Positions 12,501 through 22,097 of a stretch of 24,941 bases of DNA are shown in pieces. Every line of letters starts with the position of its first letter. The first letter of the stretch is position 1. Below the pieces are notes generated by a model. It searched no databases, was not told the origin of the DNA, and saw only the letters and a program-made list of their open reading frames with translations. Source of the stretch: Choristocarpus tenellus KU-1152. Lineage: Eukaryota; Phaeophyceae. Location: contig CAXNAD020000194.1 of NCBI GenBank assembly GCA_964200185.2, positions 1-24,941 on the forward strand, in the 5' to 3' direction. The position numbers were made by a program, and so were the translations under genes.

Positions 12501-15500
12501 TTAATGAAATCAGTAAAGATCACAACCCCAAATCATGCTTACCCATTAGAGTCAACAGGGCATGGTACATCTTCTCCCTTCCCTATCACATTATTTGCCA
12601 AGCAAACACGGTAGTCATCCTCTCCAAATGCAGGGGCCTGGAATTATCCTCACAAAAAGAAATGAAGAGAGATATCATGTTGGTTATCAGAGGATTCAAC
12701 AGATATTGCTATTAAAAGCAACCTGGTGGACACTAAAATGCCTCCGTTACCTCCAGGTAATCCTCTTTTCCAACATCAGGGTCAGTGTTACACTGAATAG
12801 CACTCCAAAAGAAAAATACAAGTTCAACTTCATAGACATTTCTCGACCCGCAGTTCAAGTCTAACACAGAACTTCGTAAGGTATTGAACAGAGATGGATA
12901 CCCTCACCTCAGCGAGGAAAGTGTTCCACCTATAGTTGACACAACACTAAACTAGACAAAAACACGACACAATTACCTATGCTATGAATCATATACAACC
13001 AAACAAAACCACAATCATACACTAAGGTCAGCCGTACCTCTGCACATGAAAAAGGGGGGTCAGAGAACCTACAGCCAAAGGCTCTCATAGCAAAGAGATC
13101 AAGCCTTAAATATTTGTGATCTTCATCATTCCACCCTTTGTGCTTTTTGCTGAACCAATCCTTTTTTAAGTGTCACCGCCAAAGTATTCAATCAAATATT
13201 TCGCTTTCCTCACTGACCTGGTGAACAATGCCAGTTCCACTGTCGTTAGTGACGTACCCATCCTCACAAACCTTGAACGATTCCTTTCTCCTTGAGAAGT
13301 ACGGGAACATGGGTTCATAATGCAGCCCCACAAGGTCAGCCCCCTTCATCTTCTCGAGCTCTGTTGACATCAACAACAACAGACTATTTATTAGGGAGAA
13401 AGATGATCTTGTTCAAATTTTGGCGTTGTAACCGCAAGAGTTATGTTCTACTTCAAGGTTCATAAAAAAGGCAACCAAATTGTATCACCCAAGGCACAAT
13501 TAACTGTCAGCACTGCACATTTTGTTCTGGTCCTCACTGATAAGTTTGCAACAGGTATAAAAAAAGGGCTGCACAAAAAATGAATGTGAATTCATATAGT
13601 ATTCGCAACACTAAGGTATTCAGGTACAACACAGTATCTTCACTTAATATTTTTATCCTTGGTGTGTATCACACCTTAGTTTACTTCTTTCACTTTCCAC
13701 TCCTTCATTAACACAAAGGATTTGAACAATACTGCTGGAATAGAGTTGGTGCCCTGTATGTTACCTTCCATCAGCTCTCCTTTCATTGCTGGCTTGTACT
13801 TCTTGCTGTTCATCACAGGGTACAACTGGGACAGCCGTTCAGATCCCAGGATATACACCTTGTCTGTCTTCTTGTCTCTTTGACAACCCACACATGCACC
13901 GGGGGAGAGTCCACGTAAAAACAGTGATGTTAGACAAAACAGAAAGTTGAAATACACTTTTCCGAAGACCACTAAGAGAAACTGTCAAAATTTGAATAAA
14001 TCTACACAGCTGCACAGATGTTACAAACACATTGATGGTGACGATTTTTGAAATTTGGTCTTCATTTTCATTTATTATTTGTAGTAAATGGAGGATCTAA
14101 TCTAACCTGATAGCAAACAATTGATACTAAAAAACAGTACACAGCAAAAACAGTGTGAATTCACAGTTAGAGTTGTTACTGGGGTTGACATTACACTACA
14201 AGACTAGAGAAATTGAAAAGTCTGTTGGTGATCATAAAGACTTGTGACCAAGCTCAAGTCAACACATAATACAAAACAGTACAAAATGTTTGGTGTGGTT
14301 TACGCAGTCAAGGGTAGCACCAGGAACAGCTGTCAGCCCTAACCTCTCCCCTAGGCACGCTTATCATGTCACCCAGTCTTTCCACTGTATGTGGTCAGAC
14401 ATCAATATTGGCCTCTTTGTGCGCTGCAAATGCCATTTCCCCAGTGATGGCAACTGCCAACAAAGGGGCTTTCGGGCAAGACAGAGACTCTAATAAGAGG
14501 CCACTTTCAAGTAAAAGCACATGTGAACCTTAAAAAAACACCCTAAGATATATACAAGTATACTTAGAAATATCGAGGTAGAAAAGTCTGTCTCATCCAA
14601 AATACTACAGCCAGTACTACCACTACCAAATAATATCAAAACAAAACATAATATTACAGTACCAGTACATTTAATTGCAATCCAGTGAGATCAGATGTTT
14701 ACAAAAACAAGTACACCAATGCGTATCATCCACAACATGACACATAATACGTAAGTGTCTTATATCTTGATACACTATACACAAACCTCGGGTTGATCTA
14801 GCAGAGGAAAGGCCACCACAACAGCTGGATCAGACACATCCTTGTAGTTTAAGCCGGCCTCAAAGTTACTAAGAGGTGTTGCACATGCAGTTGAGAAGGG
14901 CATGACCTTGTATCCCCTGTAAACCAGTCCTTTTGATACCAGCTCCTTAAACACCCACCACACTGACTCCATAAAGGACGGGTCCTGAGAATCAAAGCAG
15001 CACAAGAATGTGAAGAGCAAATCCATAATCAAACACACCTATATAACTCTCTTCAGTCCTCACATTTTAAGAGCATCTGTGTTTGCTATTACAAAATGCA
15101 CCAGAGCCAGATTTTCTACAAATAGAGCATATGGACACACATGAAACCTTTTGATACAGAGATCTCCATGCAATCCTCAAGAAGCACTTTTCATGAAGTC
15201 ATCAAAAAAAATTGTCACAAAAAGAGTTTTCGACAGACTGAGACAACAGTACTCATTTAGTCCTACAGTTCTAAAGAAAGGGTGTATGTCACACTAAACG
15301 ATGACAAACATACCATAGTCTTATAGTCATTTTCGAAGTCGATCCACCTTCCCAGTCTGCTGACAGTGACCTCCCACTCCTTGGTGTAGCGACTAACAAT
15401 GCTGCGGCAGTGGTTGTTGTATTTTTCTATACCCATCTCCATAACCTGTATCCAAACAACAATAAGATTTGCACAAGGAGAGTCAGCAGTTGACAGAGTG

Positions 15501-17279
15501 CACTCTTATATTATTTTCAAAGGCACATAACAGTACATCAAAAAATACAAAACAACTGTAATGAAAATGTTCATACTAGGAAGCACGTTCTCAACTGTTT
15601 CAGGGTAAGCAATTTACAGTTGAGGCACAGACCACAAGGGTACATATCCAGTAAATTTCGTTTCTGCCATTGTTTCGGCATCACTAGCCTTGAGATACAA
15701 CATACGAGTGTCTCCACAAACAGTAGTAGATTACCCCATTTTACAAACAAATGGTGGAAGGGCTCCTTACCACTACTCCTAGATGTTTCGAAGGTAAATT
15801 CACTGCAAACCACAGATCTTTTAAAAGGTAGATTCAGCCATGCCTAGTTCTGCCAGCCTCAGACCCAAGTCTTCACAAATATTTCAAGCAAAAAGAGCTT
15901 CCTCCATCGCAGACTTTGAGAAACGTATTTTTCAGCAACCAACAGAAGTCAACACTGAAGAGGTCCACTTCACCTGATCCCTGTGCGTGATCTTGAGGGA
16001 CTGATCAATCTCGTACTCCACAGGAAGACCATGACAGTCCCACCCTGCTCTTCGCAAGACATGTCTTCCTGTCTGGTGGGCATACCTTGTCACTGCATCC
16101 TTGATAGTACCTGAAAAAATTGGAGGGTTGAGTAAGGAAGAGGTATGGTGTAAGTTCCACAATCCAACACTGTGTGGGTTACAATCACACTACTGATGAC
16201 ACCACACTGGCTGAGCTCTGTTTAGATGCAAAAATGGAATTCAGAGCAATGGCATCAGTATTTGAAGAAGGGGTAAACTTGTTCCTTGACAGGAAAGCAA
16301 TCCTAATGGCATGGCAATTCCTGTGTAGCAGGTTAGCATTTAACTCACCGGCAAGAATATGCCCGAAATGAGGAAGCCCTGTTGCAAATGGAGGCCCATC
16401 ATAAAATGTGAACTCAGGGCGTCCTTCACTGAGGCGTAGGCACTCCTTGAAAGTGTCCTGTTCTTTCCATGTGGCCTTTCCTTGCAATAGGGAGGCAACA
16501 GATGTGAAAGAGAGATGTAAATTGGTACACTAGATGGGAAGATACACAATGGAATAGACGAGTAAAAAACAAAATCACTGGGCATTTTCTTATTTCTTTA
16601 CCCTAGATGATCAGATGGGAGACTTCCGAAAGATGCTTAGAAAAAAACGTTTGTTCTGACACTTCAGCGTGTAAGAAATGAATGACTGAGTGCTTAGGTT
16701 TTTAAAGCAAACTCCTTAAAACCACGAAGAGCAATCACCTCCTTGATTGGTAGGAGATTTATGGACTATACACGCTGTGGTACAAATGGATACCAAAGAA
16801 TGTGTCGTCGCCACGGGGCAGCGCCGGTCTTGGGATAACATAGAAACAGGTCTGCACGGTTAGCAATGACAGAAGCTCATGAACACCCTTAAGGGTGAAG
16901 AGCTATGTTTTATGTTCCTGGGGTTTCAGGGGTGGAATCAGGGCAAACCTCTCTGTAAAGATTGGGTCGCTCAACCTCCCCTAAGTTTCACCAGGAAATC
17001 AGGGCGCAACCAACCTCCCAAATCTACGTCATATTTTCAGATGGAGTAATAAAGAGAGGCTTCTGATTGGCATGCCTGTGAGCAGTCGTTGACCCCGCTG
17101 ATCGGATGAAGTCCTAGGGAAATATACCTTACTTTTTCTCGATACTGGTGACATCAGATTTGCCATTAAACGAGAACCTAACAGTCGTGACGCCATACTT
17201 GACAAATACTTCAAGTGCTTCTCACCTGTACAGCTTCCTCTTCTCTGGGAAAGCTGATGTTGGCTGGAACATCCTCCAT
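6511..17279 (-). CDS. IARS1: Isoleucyl-tRNA synthetase, cytosolic eukaryotic type
   Basis: Class Ia synthetase that activates isoleucine, charges tRNA-Ile and hydrolyses mischarged valine in its CP1 domain. Exons in transcript order: 17279-17226, 16475-16349, 16110-15974, 15445-15314, 14984-14787, about 13880-13765 (start unresolved), 13360-13218, 12637-12543, 12416-12297, 12039-11884, 11662-11524, 11265-11182, 10984-10862, 10663-10525, 10341-10172, 9878-9762, 9577-9427, 9041-8846, 8603-8408, 8213-8064, 7938-7858, 7641-7573, 7396-7307, 7156-6944, 6735-6511. Nearly every junction keeps frame. About 1,140 residues are read, near the yeast and plant lengths. The start [15 protein letters not shown] matches the family N-terminus. 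Landmarks: [16 protein letters not shown] (HIGH motif, residues 54-57), [33 protein letters not shown] (CP1 editing), [68 protein letters not shown] (KMSKS loop, 10541-10555), [19 protein letters not shown], then the anticodon-binding and C-terminal domains, ending in TGA at 6511-6513. It lacks the long C-terminal repeat extension of human IARS1. The Thr-rich WTTTPWTLPSN segment was not found intact. Confidence 0.95.
9760..9761 (-). other. GC-AG intron donor in IleRS
   Basis: The exon 9878-9762 ends in codons for LVQ, and the intron begins GCAAGT rather than GTAAGT. The next exon (from 9577) continues with [15 protein letters not shown] in frame, matching the family. No GT donor that keeps frame was seen nearby. 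GC-AG introns are a known minority class spliced by the major spliceosome, usually with an otherwise strong donor, as here. Confidence 0.8.
13881..14786 (-). other. IleRS interval where an editing-domain exon is expected
   Basis: The exon ending at 14787 (last residues DQPE) should be followed by the CP1 Thr-rich peptide and then about 25 residues before [10 protein letters not shown], which begins near 13870. No WTTTPW coding pattern exists on the minus strand here. A TWTLP match lies at 13916-13902, one base out of frame with the downstream exon; upstream of it the frame reads NITVF in place of the usual Trp-Thr-Thr-Thr-Pro context. Positions 14290-14490 are less AT-rich than their surroundings but give no convincing exon in any frame. 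Confidence 0.5.
16476..17225 (-). other. First IleRS intron
   Basis: A 750-bp phase 0 intron separates the 18-codon first exon (ending AVQ) from the exon starting ATWKEQDTF. The donor is GTGAGA and the acceptor GGAAAG. The acceptor is chosen because it alone gives a gap-free alignment through the HIGH exon. No other gene is visible inside; first introns often carry regulatory elements but none can be named. Confidence 0.65.
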
Positions 17280-18138
17280 GAAGACCTCTCCCTGAAATGT
17301 ACGGGACAGGCGACACAGGTCGACGGTGTAAGGAAGACCAACAGACGCGAAGGTTGGGAAATGATCAGATTATGCCATGGCGCCTGTGGAAGTCATGAAG
17401 TGATGACAGGCAAGGGGAGGACGTCGGCTCTATTTACATTTTTTCTCGATACTTCATAATTTGGCTTGACGCACTGAAGAAAGGCGAAGAAAAAATGCTA
17501 ATAGGCCAAGGCTGCAGGCAATTAAACGCTTCAAGAAGAGCTAACAAGACACTTTAGGGCTCCTATAGATCAGCCTGCTACCCTTAAGAGAACATGTGTG
17601 TAAACCGCTCAACACAAGTCCAGATCTGACAAAACACACTCATTCTCCACTGCTACGCTACTGATGACAGTAAGAGCATACATGCTAATTGCAGGCATTG
17701 CTCCGTAGCAGTTTGCGAGTGTGGGTGAAGCCTTCGCTTTCAATTTATTACACACACACCTGATCTTGATCTGTCATCGTTACACGAACAGTGGGACGTA
17801 AACGGTTGCTGTTACCAGCCCTAAAGGTATTTTACACGGTTTAGACACCGCTGACTAGTCTCCTTCCACAACCCAATCTCCACTCGATGGAATGAAAGTG
17901 TAGAAATCTTGGACTGAACTTTGTGGTGGAGAGGGAGGGGTGTGGTTGTGGTTGTGGAGCTTCAAAAAAAAAAAAAGCTTTGTTCTCATAGATTTGTGTG
18001 AGAGGGTGTGTCGTGTGGTTGTTTGATATAGGCAGTATTGGACAGGCAACCTAGGCTCTACCTCAACGCTTCTTAGGTGAGCTAGTCGTATGTGAGGCCA
18101 GTGGCATGTGAGTGAGGGAGACTTTTGTTCGTTTTGGA
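17280..18138. other. IleRS upstream region
   Basis: Non-coding by all visible signs; it should contain the IleRS promoter and 5' UTR. If the minus-strand open frame at 18139-18528 is a gene, its 3' UTR also lies here. An A run near 17965 and GT-rich tracts (about 17935-18030) are present. No convincing TATA box or tRNA was identified. Confidence 0.45.
17744..17749 (-). terminator. Candidate minus-strand poly(A) signal AATAAA
   Basis: TTTATT on the plus strand reads AATAAA on the minus strand, followed by a GT-rich tract on the plus side. It lies about 390 bp past the stop of the minus-strand open frame ending at 18139 and could serve it. The assignment depends on that frame being a real gene. 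Confidence 0.25.
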
Positions 18139-18528
18139 CTATTGGTCCCATAAGTATTGTTGCTCAAAATTGCTGAATACGACGACTTGAACAATGGGAC
18201 TTTGATCTATCACCTTCTTTAATCCCTTCCAGCTGGTGCTTGGGCCAATATTCGGCTCCGTGTAGGTGTGAATGGCATCGTGGAGTCCACAGGAGTCCAG
18301 TATGCTCGGCTCCGGATTCCGGGTGGTGAAAACTGCCAAGTTCAGTGTTGTTGAGGCCAGCAGTGGTGAGCCAAGGATGGGAAGCTTGCCACTGGGGTGT
18401 GATTTTCTACGTGGTCGATTGTTTTCGGATCTCACTTTCAGCTGCCATCCATATTTGCTGCAATGCAGAAAGGAAGATGCAAGTGCTTGTCTAACGTAGT
18501 CTGCGTGTGGGTCGTCTTGTGGGTGCAT
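18139..18528 (-). CDS. Unidentified minus-strand open reading frame
   Basis: A 129-codon frame from ATG (18528-18526) to TAG, with varied, protein-like composition. It begins MHPQDDPHADYVRQAL and contains a basic patch (RPRRKSH) and a hydrophobic segment near the end (IVQVVVFSNF). No signal peptide, membrane helix or family motif is evident, and I do not recognise it. It could be the last exon of a longer gene: an acceptor-like CACAAG lies just inside it at about 18520, and further open minus-strand segments lie at 18610-18840. Those would overlap the first exon of LeuRS on the other strand. It may equally be a chance frame in the divergent promoter region. Confidence 0.3.
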   Translation of the reverse strand: MHPQDDPHADYVRQALASSFLHCSKYGWQLKVRSENNRPRRKSHPSGKLPILGSPLLASTTLNLAVFTTRNPEPSILDSCGLHDAIHTYTEPNIGPSTSWKGLKKVIDQSPIVQVVVFSNFEQQYLWDQ

Positions 18529-18815
18529 CTCAGTCAAGGTTTTATGGGATCATGACTTCCATCTGGTCGTCCTTGCGTGGAAGCTTCGCATGTGACTCCT
18601 CGCAGGTTATTATTCCAGTATACCTTGCAACATTGACATGGTACATAGCTGCCGAACGTAGACTGATGAAAAATTTGAATGAAAACGGTCGTTCTCCAAC
18701 CCCCTCCCACCTCGCCCATACGCTTGAATATCCATGTCGACAATCACGTACAGCCCCTGCCCTCTGTGGTTGCAATTGCGCCTTGCAACCACCAAACTGT
18801 GCGTCCTAGCTTTGC

Positions 18816-21800
18816 ATGGATCAATGTGTACAACCACGTAAGCACTTCTGAACTACCGTTGCCATAATTTTCGTGTCCGTCATCCCCCTTTAATCGTGAT
18901 GTTTTCCACGTTGTTGTAGGTGTTGCCCCAGCCCCAAAATCGAAGTCTATACTTGGTGGTGCCTCACAAAGAGATGAGGTCCCCAAGTCAGGCACCTGTG
19001 CTGCTGCTGTTCCAGCCTCTAAGTCTGTATCTGCTCGTAGTGGTGCCAAACGGAAAGATGCAGTAACCAAGTCCAGCGCCAGTGCAGGTGCTGCCCCTAC
19101 CCCTGCATCGGATGCAGGGGCAGCACCCAAGTCCTTTGCCCGAAGGGATGGCCTTATTGCAATGGAGGCCCCGGCACAGCAACGTTGGCGTGAAGAAAAG
19201 GTTTTTGAGTGCAAGGCAGAGTTTGCTCCTGATGGCAGCCCCAAGGAGAAGTTCCTTGCAACTTTCCCGTACCCATATATGAACGGGAGGTTGCACCTAG
19301 GACACGCGTACTCCATGACCAAGGTAATGTTGTTGCAGTTGCTGAAAAGTTCGTCAGATGTCATTCACAAGATGTGTAGCAATTAGCGTAGTTGTTAGCG
19401 ATGCACTGCTGTAGCGAGCATGGTTCGAGAGACGAGGGTATTGTCCACATGGATGTACAAAGTTCAGTACCCAAGTACTTACTACTAATACCTTGCTGTA
19501 AGTATCATTGAGGGGTTTATACAGCAGCACTCTTGGATGTTATATTTTGATGTGTTCATTGGAATTTAGTCACAGGTTTTTTATCGCTCAATTGAAGCAA
19601 TTCTCCCTATGGTAGAAAATTACTTTTATGTAGTACTCAGTGTGTATATATATGCTATAGGTCTCCGTGATACCTTCAGTGATAGTGCCTATAGTCAGAG
19701 GTCATCACTCAGACCTGAGTACAACAAACTGCAACTGAACATTTTGTAAGCACGTCTGAGATTCGAGGAGGACAAGCAAGCACAAACTCCCTTTTTTTTC
19801 TGAGTGTGGAGTTTATCAACACTCCTAGAACTGCCGTTTGCAGATTCAAATGTACATTTGATTGCCAAGATTTTTTTATCATTCGCATTAGAGCACTCGA
19901 GCTACCAAGAGTCCTGTTTTTGAAATCCACTTGCCCACCTGAACTGCGTTCCAGACAGAGTTCATGGTGCAGTACCAGCGGCTTAAAGGTAAGAATGCCC
20001 TCTTCCCCTTCGGGTTCCACTGCACCGGCATGCCCATTCAAGCAGCGGCCAACAAGCTCAAGTCGGAGATTGAAGAGTGAGTGACGCTCCCCCCCCAAAA
20101 AAGGACTTTATGAGTTTCTGCTTTGCATGTTGTACCTCCCCCTAAAGATTGCTGCAGGAATGCCCGCCCTTAGCTTCCCCAATCCTGCTTTCGTAATAAC
20201 GGTGGTTGGCCCGCTCATTTTCAAGGTAGTCCTGATGTTAAGGGTTAGGGTCGCCTGAGTGGTGAGATATTACCATTTGCACCCATGAGAACCTGTTCGT
20301 AAGTAAAATGTTTTTTTTTTCCATGCAGCTAGTCCTACCCCATCAATGTTTACATCTCTTGGTATACAATGTGTTCGGCCTTTCACACCCACCACTGTAC
20401 CCCCCTTTTGTCACTTTTGCTGAAGATTTACCTTTGCAACTGCCATGGTCTGTTTGTCAATCCTGGATAGATGTAGGTGCAGGCGAACACATTTGGGTTT
20501 CCTCCTGTCGATGGCGTTTCCATGTCTGACCCCGTGAAGGATGGCTCCATCGCCCGATTCTTACTCTATGTATTGAACTGATAAAGGAACTAATTGCTGC
20601 TTGGGATAGTCTTTTTGATGAGTGTAGAGACTCCGTTGGCGAGTTCGTGTTTGGCCTTCTTCTTGATCCTTGTCTCCTCCCAGACAGCATTCTCGTTGGA
20701 AAATTCTGTGGGAATGTATGGTTAGTTTCATGCCCACAGACAAGCACTATGTATATATACAGCTTTTTTTTAGATGGTCAAGTTTAGTCCTTGGTTGTCT
20801 ATTAGGAATTACACTGTTGTGGAGGAGGGTAAGGCCGAAAAGGAAAAAGATTGAGCAAATAGCAAATAGAAAGTCGTTTTGGGGGGTTCTGTTGTACTGT
20901 ACCTGGGTTGTGTCTGGTTGTGCACGGGAGTTTGTGTCTAGCAATGGATGCACCAATGAGATGACATGATGCAATTCTACATGCACCAATGAGATGACGT
21001 ATGATTTCCACTTAAACAATAAGACGCGTCCAAGTTTTAGAGGGGGGTTGTGCCAGTCGTACGTTAGACCAAAAAATATACGAGATACGAGACCCCTCCA
21101 AACAAAGAAGAAAAATAATGAGAATTTTTCCTTGCGACTACCCCCCCCCTCCATCTTATCATTGAACCCATGCCCATTCTTTGTACTTTCAATAGTATAA
21201 CAGCAGTAGTAAAAGTAGGCATAAGAATAATAGCAATAATAATAATAATATATAATGAGGTTGTCGTTGGCGTGAGCAAGGCGAAGTACTATACAAAACA
21301 TCGAAAAAAATAATTATTAAAGGACAGGCTGGATGCCATTTCTCTCCCTCTCTCTCACACACTTAAGTCATGAGTCATAACCCTAACCCTAACCCTCTTG
21401 TTTGTCCTCCTCGTACTGTATGACTGTGTTCTTGATACTATTTCAGGTTTGGGTGCCCTCCAAACTTCAGCTCCAAGGAGGAGGAGAAAGTGGAAGATAA
21501 GGAAGTGAGTGGGAGGGGGGTATTGACACGCATACACACTACTCTGTGGGGTATGGTATGAGGTCAACGGATGGAAGGAAGGCGTTTGCGTATTGGTCAT
21601 CGGTAGTGTGTAGGTTTTTTTAGTTGATGCTATGGCGTACTGCTGATAGAAATGAACGCAGACATGTGTGGTTTGTGCACTGACTGATGCCTGGTGGTTG
21701 AAGACAAATGCAGGCACTCTGTGATGCTTGCAGTAGGCAAGGACTTCCTCACCATTGTCAGAGTGTCAGTGTCGGCGATGTCGGAATGAATGGGGTTACG

Positions 21801-22066
21801 GTTAGGATTAGGGACGACGAGAAGGTTGAGATGAGATGCTCCATGAGACATGGCTACTGAGTGATTGGATCGTCATCGTTGACCTTAATCCTTTCAAGAG
21901 TATCTATTATGAAGGGGAACTGTTGGCACAGTAGTGTAGTATGGGTAGGGTTGGGGTTAGAGTTGTCTTGAGACTTCACGTTTGATCATCATAGGGATTC
22001 TGATGTCTCACAACCCCCCCCTCGCTCCCCCCCCATCGATATTTGGTATTTTAGAGNNNNNNNNNN

Positions 22067-22097
<31 letters not shown>

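Noticed and set aside
13900-13990. U12-type AT-AC intron ending TTTTTAC before GTGGACTCTCCCC in IleRS
   Set aside because: A CTAAC sequence sits at a suitable distance, but no ATATCCTT-type donor was found upstream on the minus strand and the frame after TWTLP is still broken.
14290-14500. Possible IleRS exon reading [15 protein letters not shown] on the minus strand
   Set aside because: It loosely resembles the spacing of the Thr-rich editing peptide and starts after an AG in the right phase, but the Thr-rich core is absent, it needs an insertion, and the frame soon stops. Probably chance.
18744-19364. 206-codon minus-strand open frame, the longest in the window
   Set aside because: It is exactly antisense to LeuRS exon 2, whose plus-strand translation is clearly conserved. 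The repetitive Ala/Pro/Ser/Lys-coding sequence keeps the opposite strand open.
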